DNA of 64,000 nt from Trema orientale (taxonomy: Eukaryota > Streptophyta > Magnoliopsida > Rosales > Cannabaceae), in NCBI GenBank assembly GCA_002914845.1, contig JXTC01000153.1:529664-593663 (forward strand), written 5' to 3'. Every line of letters begins with the position of its first letter. Position 1 is the stretch's first letter. Both the position numbers and the translations under genes were made by a program. The notes below the pieces were generated by a model that made no database searches, was not told where the DNA came from, and saw nothing but the letters and a program-made list of their open reading frames with translations. Positions 24,101 to 34,708 of this stretch are shown in pieces.

Positions 24101-24861
24101 CTAGTCGTTATACCGCGCTTTGTGCGAGTTGTATTAATATTGCATACATTAAGCCTAATGTATAGTTAAGTTCAATGTATTTCAACATTAAAAAATATAT
24201 TTATCTTTATATTTATTTTGATGAGACGAATGTAGCACAACCATTTGTTCGATAAATTAAATTTATTATTAGCTATCATTAATATTAAATTAAATACAAT
24301 ATTATATAATACATGTATATATTACAACCAATCATAGCAAAGAAAAATAATGATAGGACCAATCATATCATGAAAAAATTAAGATTTTTCAAAAAATTTT
24401 AAAAATAGAATAATGATCAAAGATATAGTTAGGTTCAATGTATTTCAACATCAAAAAATATATTTATCTCTTTATTTATTTTGATGAGACGAATATAACA
24501 CAACTTTTTGACGTTCGATGAACTAAATTTAATATAAGTAATTATTAATATTAAATTTTAAATTAAATATAATATTTTATAAAACATTAAATTATGTTTT
24601 TATCTCTCTCAATATTTATTTTGATGAGACGAATGTAGCACAACCATTTGTTCGATAAATTAAATTTATTATTAGCTATCATTAATATTAAATTAAATAC
24701 AATATTATATAATACATGTATATATTACAACCAATCATAGCAAAGAAAAATAATGATAGGACCAATCATATCATGAAAAAATTACGATTTTTCTAAAAAT
24801 TTTAAAATAAAATGGTGATCAAAGAAGCTATCAGAGCTTTGAGCTTCAGGCTTAATATATA
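24101..24861 (-). mobile_element. Helitron-like fragment, 3' end on the - strand
   Basis: Read on the - strand the fragment ends GCGCGGTATAACGACTAG followed by T, preceded by a hairpin-forming CGCACAAAGCG. A CTAG end, a hairpin about 10 bases before it and a T immediately after are Helitron hallmarks. The insertion point relative to copy 2 of the direct repeat is A|T, as expected. The interior has its own direct repeat (24210-24397 and 24613-24800, both starting TATTTATTTTGATGAGACG). The 5' TC end is not seen. The same terminus recurs at 63638. Confidence 0.65.
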
Positions 24862-25109
24862 ATTTCTGGTACTTCATTAATAGCTTTTGGTGCTCAAATA
24901 ACTTTTTATTTTTTCTAGAAAAAATTTTAGAAAATCCTTTATTAATGGTGGCTACAAACTCTCATGTATTGATGAACTCAAAAATCTAGAAAATAAATTG
25001 CTCTAGGGAGCCATTGAGTTTCTGCAAAGTGGACAAGTGTAGTGGGATTGGAATTGTAGGTCGATGGAATCGTCTTCTAGCTCTGCTTTTCCTCTTTCTT
25101 ATATTCTTA
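24862..25109. repeat. 248-bp direct repeat, copy 2
   Basis: This is the near-identical second copy of 23853-24100. Here the block continues directly into TTCTTCAATTAAATCCC, whereas copy 1 breaks into CTAG of the Helitron end. Copy 2 therefore preserves the un-inserted right flank. Confidence 0.9.
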
Positions 25110-25235
25110 TTCTTCAATTAAATCCCTTAGAGCTAAGAGAAACCAACATTGAAAGAAAAAGACCCATCATAGTTTGCTTCCTTTGTTTCTCCGTCCATTT
25201 ATTTTTTTTCTATTTTTTGTGAACTTCTCACTTAT

Positions 25236-25515
25236 ATTCATATATATATATATGCATATAGGGCACAATATGTATATTTTTTTTACCTATCTATAGGTAT
25301 TGTTTTGGCTTTAAACTTGGTCACGCACGTCTTTTGATGATAAAAAAAAGAGAGAGAAAAATATTAAATAATGAGTATTTATTTTTATTATTATTTTTTT
25401 CAACTACTCGGTAGCCATTGGATCATTGATCCAACGGCTAAAAAAAATTACCTATGAATAAGTAAAAAAAAAAAAAAAAAAAAAAACCTACCGGATTGAT
25501 AACTATATATATATA
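25236..25515. mobile_element. (TA)n-flanked MITE, copy C
   Basis: A TA tract (25236-25260) precedes GGGCACAATATGTATA; the right end is ACCTACCGGATTGATAAC followed by TATATATATATA. The CCTATCTATAGGTA block, ATTAAATAATGAGTATT, and the inner GCCATTGGATC/GATCCAACGGC pair are shared with copy B in inverted orientation. The right-hand TA tract is shared with copy D. Confidence 0.72.
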
Positions 25516-25770
25516 GGGCCCCAATTCAGTAGGTATTTTTTTTTTTTAAACCTATGCATAGGTAGGAATTTGACCAATGAAAATTTATTATGCACACTTT
25601 TTCATATTAAAAAATAAGAAAGAGAAATAGCATTAATAATGCATGTTTTTTCATACACATCATTATAGCCATTAGATTATTATTAGATGATAATCCAATG
25701 GCTAGAAAAAAAAAACCTATATATAGGTAAAAAAAAAAAAAATACCTACTGGATTGGCAACCATATATAT
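25504..25770. mobile_element. (TA)n-flanked MITE, copy D, abutting copy C
   Basis: The core begins GGGCCCCAATTCAGTAGGTA and ends TACCTACTGGATTGGCAACC, giving a clear terminal inverted repeat. It is enclosed by TATATATATATA (25504-25515, shared with copy C) and ATATATAT. The body, with GAGAAATAGCATTAATAATG, is the inverted counterpart of copy A. Confidence 0.78.
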
Positions 25771-25842
25771 CACTCAATTCCTATATCTGTATCTCTCTTT
25801 GGATTTAGAATTCAAATTCGGGTATTGAGTTTTAAGATAAAA

Positions 25843-26061
25843 ATGGCTACAATTTTTCAAGGTCTTAGAGCCACGACTACCTTATCTTCCAAATCCAAAT
25901 TATTCGATTCAAACAAATTTCATGTCTCATATCTCTTTCGGGTATTTAGAACGGCCTCTTGTCTTTTTCTCTCTCTTTTTTTCGTTATTTTGAATTTTGT
26001 TGATTTGGCATTTAGATTTTATGGGAGGAAAATGAGTTTTTTATGTATCAGATCGGATGAT
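25843..26061 (+). other. Orphan exon-like open frame of unknown origin
   Basis: From the ATG at 25843 the frame reads MATIFQGLRATTTLSSKSKL and runs to a stop at 26061. The first 33 residues are Ser/Thr- and Arg/Lys-rich with few acidic residues, like an organelle transit peptide, and could be a first exon ending before about 25940. A possible continuation near 26173 (acceptor TTTTAG, with MVEQRKFEE in one frame) soon meets stops. I do not recognise the family. A decayed gene fragment is more likely than a working gene. Confidence 0.3.
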
Positions 26062-26354
26062 TAAACCTAGATAAAAAACTTATCTTTTTGAAAATATAGA
26101 GAGCTTGTGAGGAGGAGGAAGAAGATCGGTTTGACTAATTTTTTTTGCTTTAATTATTAAATTATGTTTTAGCTCCAACAGGGTATTGATGGTTGAGCAA
26201 AGGAAGTTTGAAGAATAGCTCAAGAAAAATAGAAATATTATAAAGGCAAAAAGACATCAATTCCTTGCTAGATCCAACACTTTGGTAGGTGAAAAAGCTT
26301 CAAGGCTATGATCGATTGTAGATGGGCGAAAGAAAGTGCTAATATAGGGATAAT

Positions 26355-27118
26355 AATTAAAAAAAAAACCACTACTTTAAGTGTTTTATAAAAAAAAACC
26401 CACATATTTTTATTTATATCAAATAGAACCTGACTCACGCATTCGATCAAAATCGGAATTTTGATTTGTTTAAAAAAGACAATTTTACCCGTAAACTCAT
26501 AAAATATATATTAAAAATAATAAATATTGAAACTAATTATTATTGTTTTTCTTTTGAAAATAATATTTAAAATAAAAGTTTTTGTCATTATTTTTATTTT
26601 TAATATTTTATTATTTTGAATAATTTAAACTTATTTTGATTTCAATAGTTATTATTTTCACTTAAAATGATTAAAAAACTATATTTTTTTTTAAAAAAAA
26701 ATCATTCTCTTTTTTTTTTCATATCTTAATTATTTTCAATAATTTAAACTCTTGAAGAAAGAAAAGAAGAAAAAAACAATAATTTTTTTAAACTTTTGTC
26801 ATTCTTTTTTTTTTAAATTGTTTCGAATAGTTGAAATTCATTTTACTTTAATAATTGCTATTTTCACTTAAAATATTTTTTTAAAAAGAAAGAAAAACAA
26901 GAATAATTGGTTCCAATATTTATTAGTTTTAACATATATTTTATGAGTTTGAAGGATAAGATTATCTTTTTCAACAAACTAAAGTTCTAATTTTGACTAA
27001 ATGTGTGGACCCTGACTTATTTGATGGGAAAATATAAATTGAAGGTTTAATTTGATATAAATGAAAATATGTTGGTTTTTTTTGATAAAACATTAAAGGT
27101 AGTAGTTTTTTTTTTATA
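26355..27118. mobile_element. MITE with about 180-bp terminal inverted repeats
   Basis: The left arm (AAAACCACTACTTTAAGTG, then TTATTTATATCAAAT and AAACTCATAAAATATATATT) returns inverted in the right arm (TTTGATATAAATGAAAATATG, AACATATATTTTATGAGTTT). The arms enclose about 380 bp of very AT-rich loop. Arms this long suggest a Mutator-type MITE, but no 9-bp TSD could be fixed because both edges are homopolymer runs. Confidence 0.6.
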
Positions 27119-27220
27119 TTTTTTTTAAGAACAAAATAATAAAAATAACAAGAGTAATAATCATATCTTAATTTTTTTTTTAAAAAGAAAAAATATTAGT
27201 ATCTCATCTTCTAAAAAAAA

Positions 27221-29658
27221 TGTAATAATCCTATGTAGTTTAGCACACATTATGTGTAAAGTCTGAAAGTTTTTAAGGGCATTTTGAACTTTTAAAGGCC
27301 CAATGGCATGATCGTAAATATCAATTTTTGGAATTAAATAAGGAAAAATCTGGAATATTTTATTATTTGCTACATTGCCCAGGTTTTGCTTAAAAACCCC
27401 TCAGAAATTCAAATTCTCAGCAAAGAGGCTTGAGGTGGAGCGAAAAAGAGAGAAAAAGCAGATTTCTGCCGAAGCCCGCTGCCGCTACATGCCGCCATTG
27501 TGGGCCCACGCGTGGCTCGCATCGAAGATCTGCCGCCGACGAAGCCAACACCACTGGTATCACCCTGTTTTGACATCGGATGACGCCGCAGCGGCCCCGC
27601 GAAGATTGCGCCTTCGGCGCTGTTTTTTGGCGTCTGACCTCCGTTTTCGACACCTTCGGCAAGTTGAGTCTCATCTCGTCGTCGCCGACCACCTCCAAGT
27701 GGTTGCACGTCAAAATTCACCTCCGGTAAGATTTTTTTTACCACTTTTACCGTTTTTATCAACTATGTAAAAAGTGATATTTACATAATTGTTATGGTTA
27801 AGTAATTTATTTACTCAAGGTAAATATAGGTGGTGAAAAAGGGTTAAAAATCATGAATAATTACGATTAGTAGAAAGAAAAATTGTATCTAGTAGTACGG
27901 TAACTTTTAAATAAAAAAAGGTGGTATTTTCTAATTATTCTCAAATAGTGGTATTTTCGTAAATACCCTTTTCTTGAAATGGGCCTTGGGCTGTGAAAAG
28001 GAAAATGTCTTAGAAATTGGTATATTTATAAATAACCAGAATATTGGTATTTTTCTAAAATTTCTTAGAAAAGTGGTATTTATGTAGTTTTCGGATTTTT
28101 GAGCTTAATTAATGCTTGGGACCTCAAAATTGAATTCTGACTTCGAATTTGGACTCAGTGAGGTCGAGAGATGAATTTTGATATATATTATGACTATGTT
28201 TCGAAGTGACACGAAAATCGAAATTTCGTGGCTCGTAAATTGTATCGTTTTGCATGCCACGGACTAGTCCCCGATTGGGACCTATTTTGGATAAGGTATA
28301 TATCTATTCTAACATTTTTGGGTACTCTGAATTCAGTGGTGATCTCTATTTCTCTATTTGAGGCTCCGGTGGAAAAGTCACTTTTTCAAGTGGACTTACC
28401 AAGTTCCAGAAACTATCATTCGAACACCCAAGTGACTAACGGAAGTTTCTTCGAGTGTCGTTGGCTTGATATTATTACTATATCGAGGTAAGAGTTTAAT
28501 TATCTGATTTTTATATATGTGTTGGATTTTAATTGCATTAAAATTTATTTATGAAAAATCGTGATTTTATAATCATTTGATAAATTGTTGAAATGGGACT
28601 ATACTAAGATTAAACTGTATAAATTTTCATACTTATTATTACATTGTGATTATGGGGTAAAACAATGGTGTGCTGCCCATGTTATAGTAAATCCCAGGAC
28701 AATGCCAAGTGAGATTTTAAAGCATGAACTGATTAATTCCTTGATGCATGGTTACTGTGAACTGTTAAATATTGTACATACCGTAGGATCACACATGAGA
28801 TACATCTTAAGCATCGCAATGTTTAGCGGGCGGTTAGTATCCCTGCCCTCGGTGAGAGTTCGTAAACCTGCGCGGAATTTTTCTGATTATTCCCACTCGG
28901 TAAGCATAGGCATTCAGTTCCCCCAATAGGCTTAGACACATGGGTGTCCCTCTGATTTTCTGAGATAGGTATCAGGTAGAGAGTACTTAGTAAACATAGT
29001 ACAAGTTACTCTGGTTCGTGATGAGAGGATGTGAGCTCATGGGATGGGATGATTTATGATATGTACAATAATGTGGTTTAGTTTTAATTTTGAATATGTG
29101 ATTATTCTAGACACCAATTATTTTATAAACTTGGTTTATAAATGGATTTTGGAAAAAGGTATTAACCATGCAGGTTTGGTAAAATTGCGTCTATTCAAAA
29201 ATGTAATTTAATTTGTACTGAGCATATGAATGCACCCCCCTACTTCTCTCACTTTCAGGTATTGACTATTAGAGGTAGTCGTCTTGATGAATAGATAAGT
29301 TGTGTAGCTTGTGTATGCCTTTCAACTCTTAATCCCTGGTAGGTGTCTAGTCTCTGTTAATATTCTTTCCTTATCTAATTATTTAGCCAAGAACTGTAAA
29401 CTTACTAAGTAGTTGTATAAGGATAGTTTTGCTATTAAACTGAGAACATGAGATTGCAAGTGATTTTATGTAACCTATTTTGGACATTGAACTAAAGATT
29501 TCAGTTGAACTCAATTTAACAAAGTTTATGATATTTCATTAAGTTTTCTAATGAGATTATCTAATACTTGATTTCTTCTAAATGTTGTAAAATTAATATT
29601 TATTATAATTTTACGTAAAATTATTAAAAGTCATGACTTTGGATTTTCAGTCGTGACA
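27221..29658 (+). repeat. Solo LTR, second copy of the 2.4-kb family
   Basis: It begins TGTAATAATCC and ends TTTTCAGTCGTGACA, matching the ends of the - strand copy at 10857-14809. Shared internal landmarks include CGAGGTAAGAGTTTAATTAT, GAGAGGATGTGAGCTCA and ATTTATGATATGTACAAT. Length is 2438 bp. No PBS, PPT or coding domain occurs, and no matching 5-bp TSD was found, so its edges are less certain. The GC-rich block 27440-27720 is the counterpart of 14089-14340 and gives open frames on both strands that I do not regard as genes. Confidence 0.65.
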
Positions 29659-30242
29659 TTATGCTTTGTGCACCTCATACCATCTAATGTCGTCAATTTT
29701 AGATCTTGCGATCATCAAAATAGTTGTAGTGATGTGTTCAATTTGGGTTCGTCTTTTTATGGAAATAAAAATAAGGATTAATGGCATAAATGGTCCCTTA
29801 ACTATCTAATTTGTCGTAATTTGGTTCTTAAAGTTTTAATTATACCAATTTGATTCCTAAATTGTCTAAATTGTAACTCGTTGTTAAAATTTTTGGCCAA
29901 AAACACACATAATATCTGAAAATGTATTTAAAAGGTAATTTAGGTATTTTAAGCATAAATAAAAAAAATTGTAGAAAAAGTTTCTCTAAATTTGTATATT
30001 CAAGAATCCTATAAAATGAAAAAAGACATATTTCACTCTCTTGAAATCCTTTTGTTCAGTTTATTTTCCTTTAAATACTCTTTTAGATGCTATAATGTAC
30101 TCTTTATGTGTGTTTTTAGTTCGAAATTTAATAATAGGTTGTAATTTAGAGAGTTCAAGGACCAAATTATTACAAATTGGAAAGTTTAGAAGCTTAATTA
30201 CCATAATTGAAATTTTGAGAATAAAATTACCATATTTTGGAT

Positions 30243-30291
30243 AGTTCAGGGACCATTTTTTTTTTTTGAAAAAAAAGTTCAGGGACCATTT
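30243..30291 (-). mobile_element. Poly(T) micro-insertion inside a MITE
   Basis: AGTTCAGGGACCATTT occurs at 30243-30258 and 30276-30291 without a mismatch. A T12 run and GAAAAAAA lie between. It sits in the right terminal repeat of the MITE 29783-31480, immediately before the hAT TSD, so this small region has been hit at least twice. Confidence 0.55.
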
Positions 30292-30296
30292 GTGCC

Positions 30297-31472
30297 TAGA
30301 GATGTCACATGGGCTGGGCCGCTCATTTGGCACGAGGGCACGACACGAAAAAATTCGCGCCGAGCATGACACGACACGAGGTGGCTTTGGGCCGTGTCAA
30401 GCACAGCACGAGGTATTGAGCCGTGCTGAACTATAATTTTAGGGCACTATGGGCTGGCACGGTATGACATCACCCGACCTTAGACACGAGCACGACACAA
30501 CCCAAAAAGCACGAAAAGTACGACTCAAGATATTTTAAAAAATATTTATTTTTACTTTAACAATCTTAAAGACTTAAATGACAAATTATTTTTTATCTAT
30601 TTAAATGACCAATTTTATATATTAAAAAAAAGTAATACTAATAATTACTAGTAGAAAAGACCAAATGCTAAATAAAAATTGATTATGAATCTCACACTAA
30701 AATGGCTAAATCGATATTAAAAGTTTTAAAAATTTATTCTCCTATAGAACATATGCTAATTTACATAATTTGAACCAAAAAAAAAAAAAGAAAAGAAAAC
30801 CACCCCTTATCAAATAAAGTTTTGAGAATATGTAAATAATAATAGTTTGGGTATGTATTCAAATTATTTTGATGAAAAAAATAATATTTTCACCCATGAA
30901 CTTTGTTATATTATTTATATTTGAAAAATTTTTATGTTTTTTTTTTATTTTTGCTTATAAATAAACTCATTTTTTTTGTTCTTTATTTTAAAAACAGGTT
31001 TGCATTAGTAATTTTTAATTGAATATTTTTTTTCTAAATAATTATGGGTATATTACATATTTTTATTATTATTTTAAATCAAAATATAAAATTTTAATTA
31101 AATAATTTTTAAAAACTTCATAAAATATTGATTACCATAACAATTTAATAGGTAAACCGAAATCGGACGCAAAAATATGCTAGTACATTGGGCTCATTAT
31201 GCTCGACATGGTATGAGTTTGGCATATTTATAAGCACAAGCATGAGCATGACACGACACGAGCACAAACACGATACGAGCATAAGCACGACACGGCACTA
31301 ACTCGACACGAGATGTGCCTGTGCTTGTGGGTCGTGCCGGACCTAGAGTTTTGAAACTTGGGCCAGAACGAGAACGACTCGATGTTTTATTGGGCCATAT
31401 TAAGCATGATACGAAACACGAGCGAACCTATAAATCACGGGCTGTGCCGACATGACCCATTTGACATCTATA
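30297..31472. mobile_element. Non-autonomous hAT element with 8-bp TSD
   Basis: The ends are TAGAGATGTCACATGGG and, inverted, TATAGATGTCAAATGGG. TTTGTGCC occurs exactly on both sides (30289-30296 and 31473-31480), the 8-bp TSD of hAT elements. Subterminal blocks of CACGACACGA-type words fill about 170 bp at the left and 280 bp at the right. The 1176 bp contain no transposase-like frame. Confidence 0.82.
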
Positions 31473-31529
31473 TTTGTGCCATAAACCGTAAAAACAAAAA
31501 GAAAAAGAGGAAATTAGACATTATACGGT

Positions 31530-31900
31530 AATTTAGAAAAAAAATTTTAAAAATACGGTGGTTTAAGTTCTTTTTAAGATGTGGTACGGTTTTTATTAGA
31601 TAAATATCATTTTTTAAAAATTATTTAGAAAAATACCATTTTTTAAAATAATAATTAGTTTCTAAGAACCAGTTTCTAGAAATTGGTAACTAATAACCAA
31701 AGGTATTTATAACTGGTATATAATTAGTAACTAGTAACCAGTAACAAGTTTCCAGAAATTGGTAATCAGTAACTACTTTTAAAAATAATATTTTTCTAAA
31801 TATTTTTTAAAAAATGATATTTTTTTAATAAAAATTGTACGAAAATTTGAAAAAAATTGAGTTCCGTATTTTTGTAATTCTTTTAGTTTTTTATACGTAA
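31530..31900. mobile_element. Palindromic MITE about 200 bp upstream of EMC4
   Basis: The left arm (TACGGTTTTTATTAGATAAA, ATCATTTTTTAAAAATTATT) returns inverted at 31776-31841 (AATATTTTTCTAAATATTTT, AAAATGATATTTTTTTAATA). Outer arms with AAAAATACGG are also inverted. The loop contains several AGTAACYAGTAACCAG units. The right edge is about 195 bp before the EMC4 start codon, so the hairpin lies in the promoter region. Confidence 0.65.
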
Positions 31901-32094
31901 AAGTGATAGAAACCCAAATAAAAACAATTATAAGAAAAACAAAGTAGAAAGCCGAGAACCCGTGGATTTCTTTGTTTTAGGTTCGACAAAAACATAGGAG
32001 GCAAACCCAACCGGACCGTACTGAGCTGCGGAACCGACCAGACCCATACCAAACCAAATCACAAATTTGGAGAGAGAGAGAGAAAGGGAAAGAG

Positions 32095-34708
32095 ATGGAG
32101 AAGGGAAAGGGAGTGATGGGTGGAGGTCGTAGATGGGCCGTTGACTTCTCAGACTATTCTACTTCTTCTTCTTCCCGCGACGTTCCCGATCCTCCTGGTT
32201 TCTCTCGCGCCTCCCTCGATCAGGTTCTCTTCTCTTTGTTTCTTTCTTTTTTTTTTTTTTTTTAATTTCTTATTTTGAATTTTCCATTTTATTTTATGTG
32301 GGATTTTTTCAGTTTTTAAATTTGGGTCAATATTGTTTTAGGATGATTCTGCTGTGAGTCGCCAGAAGAAGGATGCTGAAGCTACTTGGAAAGCCCAGGT
32401 ATATTTTTATTCTATTTATTTTGCTTTATGGAAACAATTAAAATTAAGATTATTTTTTTTTAATTATTATCTTACACTCTTTTTGATGCCAAGATTCAGA
32501 TCGAATCTAAGCAGTTCTTTCTTCCGATTGAGTGTTAGCTCCCTAATTCATTCAATTTGGGAATTTTTTTTTTTTTTTTTAACGTGACTCGATTTGACTG
32601 TACAACTTTAATTTTAAAGTATAATATAGAAGAGTTAGCAGGATTATGTGTTCATTTAATTAATATGGAGTAAGATTGAGTTATTGGGCTGAAGTTTCAA
32701 TCTCACAATGTTGTTTCTGTACTTGTTGTGGTGGTTCTACTGATTTCGCTCCATGAAATTCGATAAACTGGACCAAGAACCCAGTAATCTAACTTCAGGG
32801 TGTCATATTTCTGTTTGTTTTAACAGAAAGCTTGGGAGGTGGCGCAGGCCCCCTTTAAAAATTTGATGATGATGGGATTCATGATGTGGATGGCTGGAAG
32901 TACCGTGCATTTGTTCAGCATTGGTATCACTTTTTCTGCTCTTTGGCAGCCGATTAGCGCCTTACAGGGCGTGGGAAAGGGTAAGATATGCAGTAATTTT
33001 CTACTTTCGCTCGTTTGGACCGTTATTATTCTGTATGGATAGAATTATTATAGGAGAAGACTAAAGGATAAATCATTTGGTAATCTATTTCTTGTCTGGG
33101 ATGCAAAATCATTTAGATGATCTAGCTACTTGTTGCTTGAGTGTCATCACACTTGTTTGGTTAGTAGTAATTTTGACACAGTGCGTAATCTTGGTTGCGT
33201 TTTCTCCGTTTTCGAATTCTGCAGTTTTTGAGCCTTATAAAGACAGCAAGGTTGATCTTCTTGGTCCTAAGTTGCTGTTCATAGCCCTTAATTTGGGGGG
33301 TCTGGCGCTAGGTGTGTGGAAGGTTAGTGTTCCACCCTCACCCATCTTTTTCAGTTTCCTTATTTTTGTAGTAATCCTCAACTGAAGCAATCGTACTTCA
33401 TGTTGGAATTAGTCAAGCTTTATCGTCGATTCATACTCGAAAATTTCGTCTTAACAGCTTAACACTTTGGGGTTGCTTCCTACGCACGCATCAGACTGGG
33501 TTTCATCCTTACCCCCTGCTCAGGTACTATTCCATTTGTGCTGATAATTAACTGCATGTGGTATTTGCTTGATGTAAGATGAGTAATCTTAGCTATTCCG
33601 AGGACTGTAGCATTATGACTTGAAATTTATTAGTATAAAATACAAGACCTGGTGCAGGCTTATAGGAGTTCTGCATCTTTAATTCTCTCACGACCAACTG
33701 TTGTTCGAGGATAAGTATAAACCTTTTCACAATGTTTCTTTTCTTATAGTAGAGCTGCACAGATTATTTAACCCCCATAGATAGGAAGAGGATTTAAAAA
33801 CTGTACTTTCTGTGGTGATGGTTTACAGTTAATATATATTTGATAGTTACAAGGAGTTAACGATTGGAAACAATGAAGCTAACAGACTTAGAAAGGGGAA
33901 AACATATTTTTGAAGAATCAGTTTACGTAGATTGAGCATTTCTGATGAAAAGAACAAAACATTTGAAGATAGTTTAAATTGAGTTTAGAATTTTTTGCTA
34001 ATAAGTGAGAATAATGCCTAAGATCAGTTTCTTGTCTTGAAAATGATACACTATCTTGGTTCCATACAACATTGAAGGTTTCTCTCTTGAGTGCCATGTG
34101 CTCATGAATTTATATAGCATTGGCAAGTGCTGCTTTTGTTACCCATGAGGGGTAGGTTGAGTGTTTACATGGTTTTCTTCCATGTGATATGGGCATTGAT
34201 TCCATATGAAACCTAGGTTTGGTTCAGCAAGAGACCCAAATTTGAACTCAAAAGTTCCCAAAGAGAGTTTGGCAATATTTGCGATTTCAGGGGAAAAAAA
34301 AAAAAAAAAAAAAGAAAAGCGCGGGCATTTGTTATTTCTTGTTTTAAATAAAATACTGAGGTTTATGTGGCATGAATTTCTTTTCAAGGTTGCGAAGCTA
34401 CTAGCTAGTCTATGGGCCTGTTTGGGATAGCTTTTACTTCTTGAAGTAAAAGTATAAAAAGATCTTCCTAAAAAAGATGGTAGGTCCATGCTTCTTTAAA
34501 AAGATCTTTTGGATACAAAAAGATCTTCTAAAAATTTATCCAAACACTCTTAAAAGATCTTTTGAGCCCTAAAAGATCTTTGAAAGCTGTGCCAAACGGG
34601 CTCTATGACTTTATAGGTGGTCTTCAAGGTCCCATCTGATAACATTCTCTCTCATGTCTAATTTTTCAGGAGGTTGAGTATTCCGGGGGTGGCATTGGTC
34701 TACATTGA
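32095..34708 (+). CDS. EMC4: ER membrane protein complex subunit 4 (6 exons, 180 aa)
   Basis: Exons are 32095-32223, 32342-32398, 32827-32980, 33225-33322, 33458-33523 and 34670-34708; phases agree and introns are GT-AG. EMC4 is a small membrane subunit of the ER membrane protein complex, which inserts tail-anchored and multi-pass proteins. The sequence shows a soluble N-terminus with RRWAVDFSDYS and PDPPGF, a conserved KAWEVAQAPFKNLMMMGFMM stretch (residues 63-82) leading into the first membrane region with GSTVHLFSIGITFSALWQPI. A second hydrophobic segment follows (PKLLFIALNLGGLALGVWK). The length of 180 residues equals that of the plant family, and the C-terminus EYSGGGIGLH is typical. A GA repeat (about 32071-32084) precedes the ATG. 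Intron 5 holds a MITE. Confidence 0.95.
34414..34602. mobile_element. MITE in EMC4 intron 5
   Basis: The left end GGGCCTGTTTGGGATAGCTTT and the inverted right end (AGCCCGTTTGGCACAGCTTT) pair over about 20 bp. CTAT flanks both sides (34410-34413 and 34603-34606), a 3-4 bp TSD. The interior is a series of AAAGATCTT palindromes, so much of it can fold. The GTTTGG terminal motif is typical of Tourist/PIF-like MITEs. Confidence 0.65.

Larger units (their letters stand above)
29783..31480. mobile_element. MITE interrupted by a hAT element
   Basis: The left end GGCATAAATGGTCCCTTAAC and the inverted right end GGCACAAATGGTCCCTGAAC agree at 18 of 20 bases and continue as ACTATC. The right end is split by the hAT element at 30297-31472, so GTGCC appears before and after it as part of the hAT TSD. 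Without the hAT and its extra TSD copy the MITE is about 510 bp. Confidence 0.65.

Noticed and set aside
27375-27770. Arg-rich 131-codon frame and antisense frames
   Set aside because: They lie in the leader part of a solo LTR; Arg/His/Pro-rich sequence is what GC-rich non-coding DNA gives, and no domain is visible.
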